Shown here one piece after another: positions 1 to 8,539 of a DNA stretch of 64,000 nucleotides (positions are counted from its first letter, which is position 1; each line of letters starts with the position of its first letter). The position numbers and the translations under genes were made by a program. Where the stretch lies: contig NZ_CP054021.1 in assembly GCF_005862305.2 (NCBI RefSeq), positions 248,001 to 312,000 of the forward strand. The letters are read 5' to 3'. The notes beneath the pieces were generated by a model. The model did no database searches. It saw nothing but the letters and a program-made list of their open reading frames with translations, and was not told the DNA's origin. The DNA is from Rhizobium indicum. Lineage in GTDB: Bacteria > Pseudomonadota > Alphaproteobacteria > Rhizobiales > Rhizobiaceae.

Positions 1-138
1 GCGCGGATGAACGTGGAGCTCCGCAGCGCCGGCAGCGACCGAAGCCGTGGCATCACGCACCATGGCATCAATCGTCAGCGGAAGGAGCGGATGGAAATCG
101 CTCGGCCGCGCGCCGTTGATGCAAGCTTGAACGATCAT
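1..138 (-). CDS. BKACE / 3-keto-5-aminohexanoate cleavage family protein, N-terminal part (cut by window edge)
   Basis: Reading the minus strand from ATG at 138 gives 46 codons that run off the left edge. The protein starts MIVQACINGARPSDFHPLLP and reaches AAGAAELHVHPR, which is the typical opening of beta-keto acid cleavage enzymes (old name DUF849). The final HVHPR contains the first metal-binding His-x-His of these Zn-dependent TIM-barrel proteins. Members condense a beta-keto acid with acetyl-CoA to give acetoacetate and a new acyl-CoA; the substrate cannot be told from this fragment. A GAGG stands about 9 bases before the ATG. Most of the gene lies outside the window. Confidence 0.8.
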   Translation of the reverse strand, partial: MIVQACINGARPSDFHPLLPLTIDAMVRDATASVAAGAAELHVHPR

Positions 139-632
139 AAAGGAGCCTCGCGCTTGTTGGGCCGCTTAAGACGCCGGGTATACCAAATTGGAAACCTGAA
201 GACTTAGGGGCGCTGCTGACAAAGTCATTTCCCTTGCCGTTACAGCCCCAATAATATCAAAACAGTCGAGATAGGCGACTGCTGCTCTCGTGCAGGGTCA
301 AGCTGTGCGGACGCCGACTAGAGGACGGCCACGTGATCTCGTGGCAGCGACGTGACGTCAATCTGCCGCCCGACCCCATTCTTAAGTTAATGGCGGTCGC
401 GTCCTGTTGCTGCCTGTACATCATCTCATCGTCGACGCAAAGGAGGAGGGTGAAACTCATCTGTTGCCCTCAGGGAAGGCCAACCTTCCTGAGGTACAAA
501 ACCGCAACTTTCGGAAAACGACGGATGGCGGAAGGGTCGCGAACTCTACGACATCGAAATTCTTAGCTCAGCTCACGGCAGGCAGCGGCGAACAGTCGTT
601 GACCCGGCCATCGAACCCATCACCGGCTGATC
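139..632. other. Stretch without a recognisable gene
   Basis: About 490 bases between the BKACE start and the HNH remnant. Short overlapping open frames exist on both strands, for example near 257-460 (minus) and 407-721 (plus). None has a convincing ribosome binding site, family resemblance or third-position bias. It probably holds the promoter for the leftward BKACE gene and degraded sequence next to the broken HNH gene. Confidence 0.4.
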
Positions 633-943
633 ATGACCTGCCACATTCAGAACCGCATCAAGATACGCGAGAAACAGGGCGGCCGCTGCTGCTACTGCCT
701 CCAGCCTATGGTTCTGAGTGACAAACCGCCACATAAGCAGCCGCGGAATGCCGAAACCCTTGAGCACCCGGGTGCCGCTCTGATGGCGGCCGCAACAATC
801 GAGACAACATCGCTTTGGCGTGCAAGCGTTGCAACGAAGAGCGCCGCGGCATGGACTGGCTCCTGTACACGAGCTACCGCCGCGGAGAGATTTGGGAACT
901 AATCGAATGCGCGCCGCCCTGTGCGCATCGGCGTGGGTCGTAG
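633..943 (+). pseudogene. HNH endonuclease, frameshifted
   Basis: From ATG 633 the frame reads a zinc-ribbon start (REKQGGRCCYCLQPM) and NAETLEH, where the conserved ETxEHL-P block of HNH nucleases begins. The expected continuation RSDGGRNNRDNIALACKRCN and NEERRGMDWLLYTSYRRG appears in another frame from about 776 and runs to the stop TAG at 941-943. Joining the two needs one base added near 771-776, so the gene carries a one-base deletion, or the base call is wrong. The unshifted frame stops at 902. Intact relatives are small HNH proteins of about 100 residues, common as orphan genes in Rhizobiales. Both Cys pairs and the NN-RDN region are visible, so the assignment is good even though the product is broken. 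Confidence 0.75.
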
Positions 944-1120
944 ACCTGCGCTAGCCAGCTGCCGAGCCGCATCGACGGCGGGACCAACACCATAGGCCGG
1001 CGCGATCACCATCCGCGACCACACCAGCGGCACGCAGGCCGGTGTTTTCTGGGATGCTCGCACCGTTCATCGGAGGTTAATGCTTATTAACCCAGAATCG
1101 CAGCCTGAAAGGATGCGCCG

Positions 1121-1435
1121 ATGAAGATGCTCTTTACCTCACTTGCAGCCATGATCTTGTCTGCATCTTTCGCCCTGCCGCTGAACGCCGCGCCGATCGT
1201 CGTGCCGAACGCAGTACATATGCATACCTCCGACGTCGAGCAGGTCAAACACCGTCGCCACGGTAATGGACATGCGTATGGCCACCGGAAGAAACACCGG
1301 TACGCTTACCGCGACTGTCGGTATTACGGCTCGTGCTATCGTCCGCGGTATTACGGCAGTCGCGACTATTACGGCTATCGCGACCGTTACCCCTATCGTC
1401 GTCGGTCAGGTGTGACCGTGTATTTCGATTTTTAG
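1121..1435 (+). CDS. Small exported Arg/Tyr-rich protein
   Basis: The 104-residue product has a Sec signal peptide (about residues 1-23, cleavage after LPLNA). The mature part is dominated by His, Arg, Tyr and Gly (HRRHGNGHAYGHRKKH, then repeated YYG and YRDRY units) and ends in VTVYFDF. Small basic Tyr-rich secreted proteins of this kind are frequent in rhizobia and are usually left as hypothetical or placed near BA14K-like proteins. AAAGGA lies about 7-12 bases before the ATG, and a clean terminator follows at 1479-1505, so the gene looks monocistronic. The specific function is unknown. Confidence 0.75.
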   Translation: MKMLFTSLAAMILSASFALPLNAAPIVVPNAVHMHTSDVEQVKHRRHGNGHAYGHRKKHRYAYRDCRYYGSCYRPRYYGSRDYYGYRDRYPYRRRSGVTVYFDF

Positions 1436-1478
1436 CCGGCAGCGCCACTGAAACCAACCTTGGTGCTCAACAAATGCG

Positions 1479-1505
1479 CCGCCAGCCTCACCAGCTGGCG
1501 GTTTT
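1479..1505 (+). terminator. Rho-independent terminator
   Basis: A perfect 8-bp stem, CCGCCAGC (1479-1486) with GCTGGCGG (1494-1501), closes a 7-base loop and is followed directly by TTTT. It sits 43 bases after the stop of the small exported protein gene and probably ends that transcript. Confidence 0.8.
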
Positions 1506-1583
1506 CATACCAGAAGCGGGTTTATGACAAGCGTGCAATTCTCGCGCGGAAAGCGGAAATTGTGCAATAAAATCAATATAAGA

Positions 1584-1673
1584 TGGCGGAAGAGGTGGGA
1601 TTCGAACCCACGGTACGGTTTCCCGCACGCCGGTTTTCAAGACCGGTTCCTTAAACCACTCGGACACTCTTCC
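1584..1673 (-). tRNA. tRNA-Ser (anticodon UGA)
   Basis: On the minus strand the 90-base sequence starts GGAAGAG, pairs with CTCTTCC at its 3' end, and finishes GCCA, so CCA is encoded. The anticodon stem CCGGT/ACCGG closes the loop CTTGAAA with anticodon TGA, which reads UCN serine codons. The long variable arm typical of serine tRNAs follows, then the T loop GGTTCGAATCCC. Confidence 0.95.
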
Positions 1674-1750
1674 ATCTGATTGAAAAGGTTGAGACATCAA
1701 CATGCTGTTGATTTCTACGAACCGGTCATTGCTACCGATTTGCGACCCAA

Positions 1751-1880
1751 TCACTCGATGGCTGGCTTTTTAGCAGCTTTGGTAGCAGCGTCAACGTGCT
1801 CTGCAGCATTTGCCAGCATCTTCGCCACGACGTGCGACTAGCTCGAGAGAGCCGACCTTCAGCTGTTCTTCAGCCTGCGC
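1751..1880 (-). pseudogene. Phasin family C-terminal remnant
   Basis: The minus strand just past the GGDEF gene reads AQAEEQLKVGSLELV and then, after a frame change, VVAKMLANAAEHVDAATK followed by AAKKPAIE and a stop at 1751-1753. The amphipathic, Ala/Lys-rich ending resembles phasins, the polyhydroxyalkanoate granule coat proteins of rhizobia. No start or N-terminal part is visible, because the GGDEF gene occupies that place, and the frame is broken. I read it as the surviving 3' end of a phasin gene cut off by a rearrangement. Confidence 0.55.
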
Positions 1881-3045
1881 GAGCCGGTAGAGGTTCCGGC
1901 GCAAGGACGCTGGAGGTCAACCCGACGCTGCTGAACAACTCAACCCTGTTGCGACCCTTGTTTTTGGCAATGTAGAGCGCCTGATCTGCACGCTTCTGGA
2001 CGTCTTGTTCGGTTAGACCCGCTTCCCAAAGTGCCACACCTGCACTGACGGAAGGTGTGACCTGATTTCCTTCGAAGACAAGGCTCAGGGCGTTGACAGC
2101 CTCGCGTATCCGCTCAGCGAGCGCAAAAGCGGAGGCTGCCGTTTGGCCGCGAAAAAAGAGGCTGAACTCCTCGCCGCCCAACCGACCTAGCACGCAGGAA
2201 GTGGGGGCACTCTGAGCAATCGTCCGAGCAACATTTATGAGAACGACATCACCTTTGTCGTGTCCGTACATATCGTTAACACGCTTGAAAAAGTCGATAT
2301 CGATGAGGACGAAGGCGTCCCCGGGGCTGAGGCTTTTCGGAAGGGAATTGAAGAAATGCTGCCGGTTGGGAATGCCGGTCAGCATATCGGTGTTTGCAAG
2401 TCTGATAAGCTTTTCTTCGGCTCTTTCCTGCACGAGGACGAGCACGAACAGAGCCACTGCGAAATGACAGATGATCAGCAGAAAGAATGCGTAGCGCGGG
2501 GGAAGAGGCGCATCGTTCGGAAAGACGAAGCCAATGACGACCAAAGCCGAGAGAGACGTCGCCACCCATATGGATGCGGAAAGCCCGAGCCGCGCGGTAA
2601 GACGCTCATGGAAGAAGTCGCGGGCGATCACGAAACCTGACAAGGCAAGCAGGATGGCGGCGTTGCCATTGAACACCGATGCTCTCAATCCATTGTTTAA
2701 ATACCATGGCGTGATCGCCGCACTCAGCATCAGGACGACGGGCAGGAGCAATGGCCACCAATCTCGTATAGAATTTTGACGCCGGCTGAGGCCGAAAAGA
2801 CCAACCGCCATCAGCCCGTAACCATTGGCGCCCAGCGCAAAACTCCAGAACGTCCTGGCATTATCGGACATGTGAAGGCTCTCGTCCCACCCAGCCAGCG
2901 TTGAGGCGATCGCGAGCAAAGTAAAACCAACTGCAAGTACGCCGAGCCCCGGCGTCGCTCCGGAACGCCATCTCACATAGAAGAAGCAGATCGCTCCGAC
3001 AATGAAGGAAGACTTGTGTAGAAGAAGGACTGTCGCAAGATCCAT
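1870..3045 (-). CDS. Membrane-anchored GGDEF protein (probable diguanylate cyclase)
   Basis: The 391-residue protein begins with an array of hydrophobic segments (roughly residues 5-210, about seven helices) and ends with a GGDEF domain. In that domain LTGIPNR, FVLIDIDFFKRVND and the active-site loop GRLGGEEF are all visible, so the signature is GGEEF, a form compatible with making cyclic di-GMP from two GTP. The RxxD product-inhibition site expected just before the signature is absent (the residues are SCVLGRL), so feedback inhibition is unlikely. No EAL domain is present. The gene stands alone, and its 3' end overlaps the phasin remnant. Confidence 0.85.
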   Translation of the reverse strand: MDLATVLLLHKSSFIVGAICFFYVRWRSGATPGLGVLAVGFTLLAIASTLAGWDESLHMSDNARTFWSFALGANGYGLMAVGLFGLSRRQNSIRDWWPLLLPVVLMLSAAITPWYLNNGLRASVFNGNAAILLALSGFVIARDFFHERLTARLGLSASIWVATSLSALVVIGFVFPNDAPLPPRYAFFLLIICHFAVALFVLVLVQERAEEKLIRLANTDMLTGIPNRQHFFNSLPKSLSPGDAFVLIDIDFFKRVNDMYGHDKGDVVLINVARTIAQSAPTSCVLGRLGGEEFSLFFRGQTAASAFALAERIREAVNALSLVFEGNQVTPSVSAGVALWEAGLTEQDVQKRADQALYIAKNKGRNRVELFSSVGLTSSVLAPEPLPARAG

Positions 3046-3255
3046 TGCCGGAACCCGATGTGAGAGAAGCGGGGTCCGAATAACGGCTAAAATCTACTTT
3101 TCGATGAACGCCGCGCGACCTTCTGACGGCGGAACTCGCTGCTCTTCCGGAGACTGCCGACCGAGATCGTTGGGACCCCGTCCATATATTGGAAATGACT
3201 CGCGTTCTCCCCGGCTTGAGCGTTAACTGTGTTGTTCTGGCGGAGGAAACAAACC

Positions 3256-3582
3256 ATGGCCATGTATCTCACGCGCTTCAGCTACACGCCCGAGACCTGG
3301 GCGCGGATGATCGAAAATCCCGAGGATCGCCGAGAGGCGGCACGCAGTTACATTGAATCCGTGGGCGGAAAGCTGCATGGCTTCTGGTACGCCTTCGGCG
3401 AGCATGATGGTTGGAATCTGTGGGAGGCGCCCGATAACGTATCGATGGCGGCCGTCGCACTTGCGATCGGTGCAGGAGGTGCACTCAGCTCCATGGAGAC
3501 CACTGTCCTCCTCAGCGTCGAGGATACGATCGCAGCCTTGGAAAAGGCGAAGTCGGTACGCTATCGTCCACCGGCAGCATAG
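3256..3582 (+). CDS. GYD domain protein
   Basis: The 108-residue product starts MAMYLTRFSYTPETWARM and carries the GYD-type ferredoxin-like fold pattern, including GKLHGFWYAFGEHDGW and a C-terminal SVEDTIAALEKA. ATG 3256 was chosen because GGAGG lies nine bases upstream; an earlier in-frame start lacks a ribosome binding site. GYD proteins are small cytosolic proteins of unknown activity, often next to stress genes in rhizobia. No partner gene is evident here. Confidence 0.8.
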   Translation: MAMYLTRFSYTPETWARMIENPEDRREAARSYIESVGGKLHGFWYAFGEHDGWNLWEAPDNVSMAAVALAIGAGGALSSMETTVLLSVEDTIAALEKAKSVRYRPPAA

Positions 3583-3681
3583 GCGGCGGCCCACGGCTTC
3601 CCATCCACGTCGAAGATCAGCGCTTTGCGCTTCTCGTTCCGGCGCAAACTTTCTGTGAATTGCGCCGGAGACATGACAGAC

Positions 3682-3885
3682 TTAGCTTCCGTCAGATCCA
3701 AGGCCCTTCGGACCGTTGAGCTGGTTCATATCCTCGCCGAGAGATCGAACCGCCTCCATCGTCACGGCGAGGGCCGACATCAGGATTGCGATGTCGTTGT
3801 CTTTATCCGGCTGGGAAAGCGCGCGAGATCGAGCGTGCAACTGCCGGCTGACCGTGTCGAGCTGCGTCAGGGTTTCATCGTTCAT
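3682..3885 (-). CDS. Small hypothetical protein
   Basis: The 67-residue product starts MNDETLTQLDTVSRQLHARS and reads as amphipathic helices (SALAVTMEAVRSLGEDMNQL). GGAGGATCACC stands directly before the ATG at 3885, which supports this start over a longer in-frame one at 3930. I recognise no family. It is convergent with the GYD gene. Confidence 0.65.
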   Translation of the reverse strand: MNDETLTQLDTVSRQLHARSRALSQPDKDNDIAILMSALAVTMEAVRSLGEDMNQLNGPKGLGSDGS

Positions 3886-4283
3886 GGTGATCCTCCAAAG
3901 GTCTAAACCTTCAAAGCTCGCGGCGGACAATTCGTTCCCATACAGAATGAAGCGCCACCCCGCTGCGGCGCATCAAATCGGGCGGTGTTTCAATATGGAG
4001 CTTTGGGGGCGTCCGGAAGCGCCCGGATGTTCACCATATGCCCCGCATCGGCACGTTGATTTCTGGCCTCATTGCGGCGATGGAATGGCAGGCGGGAGGG
4101 CTCGCGTTAGTGATTTATAAACCATAACCCTCAGAATTGTCGCTATCGCTGCGAAATTGTTCGTAAAATTGCCACGAACTTAGCAAGATTAAAGCCTCGT
4201 TAGGCGGGCGGGAATAAGGCGCTATTGCCCCAAGATGGGGCAGGGTTCCTTAACCATAACGATCTTTGAGCGGCGTGGGGCAC
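3886..4283. other. Intergenic region upstream of rlpA
   Basis: About 400 bases without a supported gene. The right half is AT-richer than its surroundings (4115-4195) and should hold the rlpA promoter. A short hairpin, TGCCCC (4226-4231) with GGGGCA (4237-4242), lies about 40 bases before the rlpA start and could be a leader structure. Confidence 0.4.
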
Positions 4284-5390
4284 ATGAAACTGGATTACGG
4301 GGCGGCGTCTTTCGCAACGACAGCACGGTGGCTGGCGATCTCGGCGATGTGTGCGACGGTTGCGGCTTGCGGCACGACGCAGGCGGTGCCGAAGAAAAAA
4401 GCCCACGGCAAAGAGTATTTCTCCGAATCCGAATATGGCGTGAAGGCGAGCCCGCGGGTCGCCACCGGCAACAATATCCCGAAGGGCGGCGGCCGCTACA
4501 TCGTCGGCAACGCTTACGAGGTGAAGGGCAAGTGGTATTATCCGAAGGAAGATTTCGCCTATAACAAGGTCGGCGTCGCCTCCTGGTATGGCTCGGCCTT
4601 TCACGGGCGCCTGACGGCGAACGGCGAAGTCTACGACCAGATGCATCTTTCCGCCGCACATCCGACCTTCCCGCTGCCGAGCTATGCGCGCGTCACCAAT
4701 CTCGAAAGTGGTTCTTCCGTCATCGTGCGCGTCAACGATCGCGGCCCCTATCACGAAGGCCGTATCATCGACCTTTCCAACAAGACGGCCGACATGCTGG
4801 ATCTGCAGCACAGCGGCACCGGCAAGGTGCGCGTGCAATATGTCGGCCGCGCCCGCATGGACGGCCACGACATGCCCTATCTGATGGCCTCCTACGCGCC
4901 GAAGGGCAGCCGCATTCCCGGCGTCAATCCGGAAGGGCAGATCGCAAGCGGCGTGATGGTCGCCTCCAACAGCCGAAAGATCACCCGCGACCAGCTGCAG
5001 AGTTCGGAAAACTACGAGACGCCGGCCAACGTGCCGGTGCCGAGGTCGGCCACCTCCTATGCCGGCTCGACGCCGAGCGCCCGCAACAATGCGGCAGCCG
5101 CCGCCGCACCCGCTCTGGCCCCGGCTGCCCATGTTCTGGTCGCGCCATCGGCACCGTCCTTCAACAATGGCGCGCAGGCCATGGACCAGATGGTCGTGCT
5201 GCCGGAGATCGGTCCGATGCCCTACGAGCGGCCCCAGAATTCGCTGGCGCTCGGCTACCAGAGCGAAGAGGTGAAGACGGTGACCGTCGATCTCGCCTTC
5301 GACGCGGTGATGGTGCGCAATGACGGGCTGACGCAAGAGTCCATCCTTGCCTCGGCCAAGCGCCATCAGGCAAAGTTCGCCCAGCGCTGA
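4284..5390 (+). CDS. rlpA: RlpA septal ring lytic transglycosylase-like lipoprotein
   Basis: The 368-residue product has a signal peptide ending in a lipobox (TVAACG), so it is probably an outer-membrane lipoprotein. The double-psi beta-barrel follows: GVASWYGSAFHGRLTANGE, then LPSYARVTNL and VIVRVNDRGPYHEGRIIDLS, with the catalytic-type Glu and Asp in place. RlpA enzymes cleave denuded glycan strands at the division site. No SPOR domain is present; the C-terminal third is Ala/Pro-rich and low in complexity. The ATG at 4284 places the signal peptide at the N-terminus; an upstream TTG at 4266 is less likely. It precedes the D,D-carboxypeptidase gene, as in other rhizobia. Confidence 0.9.
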   Translation: MKLDYGAASFATTARWLAISAMCATVAACGTTQAVPKKKAHGKEYFSESEYGVKASPRVATGNNIPKGGGRYIVGNAYEVKGKWYYPKEDFAYNKVGVASWYGSAFHGRLTANGEVYDQMHLSAAHPTFPLPSYARVTNLESGSSVIVRVNDRGPYHEGRIIDLSNKTADMLDLQHSGTGKVRVQYVGRARMDGHDMPYLMASYAPKGSRIPGVNPEGQIASGVMVASNSRKITRDQLQSSENYETPANVPVPRSATSYAGSTPSARNNAAAAAAPALAPAAHVLVAPSAPSFNNGAQAMDQMVVLPEIGPMPYERPQNSLALGYQSEEVKTVTVDLAFDAVMVRNDGLTQESILASAKRHQAKFAQR

Positions 5391-5461
5391 ACTGGCAATT
5401 GCATCGGATTTCCTCGCGTTCTAACCTCCTGAAATACGCCGCTCGATCAATGGAAATTGCG

Positions 5462-6655
5462 ATGCTGAAGCCCGCGCTTCGCCTGCTTGCATGCCTGATG
5501 CCGTTCGCCTCCGGAGCCTTTGCAGCCGATGGCGGTGCCGCCGGCTTCGCCACCAAGGCGGCGCAGGCCTATATGATCGAGGCTACCACCGGCACGGTGC
5601 TTCTCGCCAAGAACGAGGATCAGGGCTTTTCGCCGGCTTCGCTCGCCAAGCTGATGACGATGGATCTCGTTTTCGAGGCGCTGACCAAGGGCCAGATCAC
5701 GCTCGATACCGAATATCCCGTTTCCGAATATGCCTGGCGGACAGGCGGCGCGCCATCGCGGACGGCAACGATGTTTGCCAGCCTCAAATCGCGCGTGCGC
5801 GTCGAGGACCTGATCAAGGGCGTCGCCATCCAGGGCGCCAATGACAGCTGCATCATCCTCGCCGAGGGCATGGCCGGAAGCGAACAGCAATTTGCCGTGT
5901 CGATGACGCGCCGCGCCCGCGAGCTCGGCATGGAGAAGGCCGAGTTCGGCAATTCCACCGGCCTTCCCGACGGCAAGAGCAAGGTGACCGCACGCGAGAT
6001 GGTGACGCTTGCCGCCGCCCTTCAGCAGACCTATCCGAACCTTTACCCCTATTTCGCGCAGCCGGATTTCGAGTGGAACAAGATCTTCCAGCGCAACCGC
6101 AACCCGCTGCTCGGGCTCGATCTCGGCGCCGATGGGCTGGCGACCGGCTTTACCGAGGGCGAGGGCTATTCGATCGTTGCTTCGGTCCAGCGCGACGGCC
6201 GGCGGCTGTTTGTGGCTCTTGCCGGCATCGCTTCCGACAAGGAGCGGACGGAGGAAGCTAAGCGCGTGCTCGAGTGGGGACTGACGGCCTTTGAGAACCG
6301 GCAGATCTTCGCCGACAAGGAAGTGATTGGCGCCGCCAGCGTCTACGGCGGCACGTCGCGCACGGTCGACCTCGTCGCCAAGGCGCCGGTCAGCGTCTAT
6401 ATCCCGATCAGCAATCCCGACCGGTTGTCGGCGCGCATCATCTATCGCTGGCCGCTGACGGCGCCGGTCAAGCCGGATACCCAGGCAGGCACGCTGAGGA
6501 TTTTCGCCGGCAGCCGGCTGCTCAGGGAAGTGCCGCTCTATACCGTGCACGCGGTCGGCGAAGGCTCACTCAGCAGCCGGGCGATCGACGCCATGCTGGA
6601 ACTCGGCGAATCGCTGTTCTTCTCCTGGCTCTGGGACAAGCCCGCGCCCGTCTGA
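5462..6655 (+). CDS. D-alanyl-D-alanine carboxypeptidase family protein (serine peptidase S11)
   Basis: The product of about 397 residues has a signal peptide (LKPALRLLACLMPFASGAFA) and a penicillin-binding transpeptidase fold. The nucleophile motif S60-L-A-K63 is intact. The other two motifs are altered: the SxN position reads G125-A-N127 within IQGANDSC, and the KTG position reads A227-T-G229 within GADGLATGFTEGEGYS. A C-terminal PBP5-like beta domain follows. Intact family members trim the terminal D-Ala of periplasmic stem peptides. Start 5462 has GGA seven bases upstream; ATG 5450 and 5399 are in-frame alternatives. It lies between rlpA and tmk on the same strand. Confidence 0.85.
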   Translation: MLKPALRLLACLMPFASGAFAADGGAAGFATKAAQAYMIEATTGTVLLAKNEDQGFSPASLAKLMTMDLVFEALTKGQITLDTEYPVSEYAWRTGGAPSRTATMFASLKSRVRVEDLIKGVAIQGANDSCIILAEGMAGSEQQFAVSMTRRARELGMEKAEFGNSTGLPDGKSKVTAREMVTLAAALQQTYPNLYPYFAQPDFEWNKIFQRNRNPLLGLDLGADGLATGFTEGEGYSIVASVQRDGRRLFVALAGIASDKERTEEAKRVLEWGLTAFENRQIFADKEVIGAASVYGGTSRTVDLVAKAPVSVYIPISNPDRLSARIIYRWPLTAPVKPDTQAGTLRIFAGSRLLREVPLYTVHAVGEGSLSSRAIDAMLELGESLFFSWLWDKPAPV

Positions 6656-6756
6656 CGAGCTGTTTCCAATGCAATTTGCCGGGAAAGGTGAATATGTCGC
6701 CGCGGCGAAAGGTTTTCCTCCCTGATATCTTCGGATAGATAGAAGGAGCGGGGCGC

Positions 6757-7467
6757 GTGCGGCGCCTGGAATGCGGGAAGTTGTCATTGTCATCCGGTAC
6801 GGGATTGTTCGTTACGTTTGAAGGCGGGGAAGGCGCTGGGAAATCCACGCAGATCCGCCGCCTCGCCGAGGCGCTGAAGGGCGAAGGTCACGACGTGCTG
6901 ATGACGCGCGAACCAGGCGGATCGCCGGGCGCCGAAGCCGTGCGCCACGTGCTGCTGTCGGGGGCTGCCGAAGCCTTCGGCACGCGGATGGAGGCAATCC
7001 TCTTTGCCGCGGCCCGCAACGACCATGTCGAAGAGGTGATCCGGCCGGCCCTGGCCGCAGGCAAGGTCGTGCTCTGCGACCGCTTCATGGATTCCTCCCG
7101 CGTCTACCAGGGTATTACCGGTAATCTCGAGCCCGATTTCATCGAGACGCTGCAGCGCATCGCCATCAACGGCGTGATGCCGGATTGCACCGTGATCCTC
7201 GACATCCCCGCCAAGGTCGGGCTGGAGCGGGCGCAGAAGCGCGCCGCGACCGATGCTCCCGATCGCTTCGAGAAGGAGCGGCTGGAAACGCACGAGAAAC
7301 GGCGCGAGGCCTTTCTCGATATCGCTGCCCGCGAGCCGGAGCGCTGCCACGTCGTCAACGCCATGCAGACAGAGGAGGCGATCGCCGCCGAGATCCTGGC
7401 GATCATCCAACAACTGCTGTCGCCGGCAGGCCGTGCGCGAATGCCGGAAGCCGCCCATCATGAGTGA
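6757..7467 (+). CDS. tmk: Thymidylate kinase
   Basis: The enzyme phosphorylates dTMP to dTDP with ATP in the cytosol. The 236-residue protein shows the P-loop [11 protein letters not shown], the nucleotide-binding [11 protein letters not shown], the DRF motif ([14 protein letters not shown]) and a LID segment with arginines ([14 protein letters not shown]), the type II arrangement. The GTG at 6757 is preceded by AGAAGGAG; a TTG at 6781 would give a more usual N-terminus ([15 protein letters not shown]). Its end nearly touches holB, so the two are probably co-transcribed, a standard arrangement in alphaproteobacteria. Confidence 0.95.
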   Translation: MRRLECGKLSLSSGTGLFVTFEGGEGAGKSTQIRRLAEALKGEGHDVLMTREPGGSPGAEAVRHVLLSGAAEAFGTRMEAILFAAARNDHVEEVIRPALAAGKVVLCDRFMDSSRVYQGITGNLEPDFIETLQRIAINGVMPDCTVILDIPAKVGLERAQKRAATDAPDRFEKERLETHEKRREAFLDIAAREPERCHVVNAMQTEEAIAAEILAIIQQLLSPAGRARMPEAAHHE

Positions 7468-7475
7468 AGCCCATT

Positions 7476-8501
7476 ATGAGTGAGGAAAGGCCCGGACTGC
7501 TCGACGGCGCCATCTGGCCGGGGGAAAATACCAGGCTGTTCGGGCATGCGGAGGCGGAAGCCTTCCTTGCGCAGTCCTACCGGTCCGGCAAGGGCCACCA
7601 TGCCGTCCTGATCGAAGGGCCGGAAGGCATCGGCAAGGCGACGCTCGCCTTCCGCTTCGCCAATCACGTGCTCTCACATCCCGATCCCGAGACAGCGCCG
7701 GAGACGATCGGCGATCCGGATCCTGCCTCTCCCGTCAGCCGGCAGATCGCGTCTGGCGCCTCGCACAATCTGCTGCACCTTGCCCGGCCGATGGACGAAA
7801 AGACCGGCAAGGTGAAATCGGCGATAACAGTCGACGAGGTGCGCCGCGCCGGCAAATTCTTCTCGCAGACATCCGGCACCGGCAACTGGCGGATCGTCAT
7901 CATCGATCCGGCCGACGACATGAACCGCAATGCTGCCAACGCCATCCTGAAGATCCTGGAAGAACCGCCGAAGCGGGCGCTGTTCCTGGTGCTGTCGCAT
8001 GCGCCGGGACGGCTGCTGCCGACAATCCGCTCACGCTGCCTGCCGCTGAAGCTGGCGCCGCTTGCCGATGATGAACTCGTCGCGGCCCTTGCCCATCTCG
8101 GCATATCAGGCGAAGGCGCGGCGGTGCTTGCCGCCGCCAAGGGCAGCGTCGGCGAGGCGCTGAAACTCATGAACTACGGCGGCGGCGAGATCATCGCTGC
8201 CTATGACGAGATGCTTGCCGCCGAGGGACCGACAGCCCGCAAGGCAATGCATCGGCTGGCCGACGCGCTTTCGGGTCGGGAGAGCGACACGATCTTCGAT
8301 TTCTTCGTCAGCCATGTCGGCGACGACATCATGAACCGCGCGCGCGCGGCAGCCGGCGAGGGGCGGATCGCGGCGGCGGAGCGGCTGGCGCGGCTCTATT
8401 CCGAAATCACCGAGCGGCTGACCATTTCCGATGGTTACAACCTCGACCGCAAGCAGACGATCATCAGCATTCTCGCCGATATCAAGCAGCCGGGCCTTTA
8501 A
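7476..8501 (+). CDS. holB: DNA polymerase III subunit delta'
   Basis: This clamp-loader subunit helps place the sliding clamp on DNA. The product of about 341 residues has an AAA+ core with Walker A GPEGIGKAT, the Walker B region WRIVIIDPADDMN, the sensor stretch NAANAILKILEEPP and the SRC arginine-finger motif TIRSRCLPLKL. No Cys4 zinc module is seen. ATG 7476 starts MSEERPGLLDG; a GTG at 7464 overlapping the tmk stop is possible. The junction contains two near-identical ATGAGTGA words (7460 and 7476). Confidence 0.92.
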   Translation: MSEERPGLLDGAIWPGENTRLFGHAEAEAFLAQSYRSGKGHHAVLIEGPEGIGKATLAFRFANHVLSHPDPETAPETIGDPDPASPVSRQIASGASHNLLHLARPMDEKTGKVKSAITVDEVRRAGKFFSQTSGTGNWRIVIIDPADDMNRNAANAILKILEEPPKRALFLVLSHAPGRLLPTIRSRCLPLKLAPLADDELVAALAHLGISGEGAAVLAAAKGSVGEALKLMNYGGGEIIAAYDEMLAAEGPTARKAMHRLADALSGRESDTIFDFFVSHVGDDIMNRARAAAGEGRIAAAERLARLYSEITERLTISDGYNLDRKQTIISILADIKQPGL

Positions 8502-8509
8502 AGCGCGTC

Positions 8510-8537
8510 ACCGCTGACACTTTCGGCACCGTGCTCT
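8510..8537. repeat. Degenerate RIME-like repeat fragment
   Basis: The sequence between the convergent holB and TauE genes (ACCGCTGACACTTTCGGCA, then CCGTGCTCT) closely matches the second hairpin of the element at 61240-61350 (ACCGCTCACACTTTTCGGCA, then TCATGCTCT). Only this half is recognisable. It fits a decayed copy of the intergenic palindromic repeat family. Confidence 0.5.
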
Positions 8538-8539
8538 GA

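Noticed and set aside
4200..5366. Long minus-strand open frame opposite rlpA (388 codons)
   Set aside because: It mirrors the coding strand of rlpA; the translation is His/Arg/Ala-rich without motifs, as expected of an antisense shadow in GC-rich DNA.
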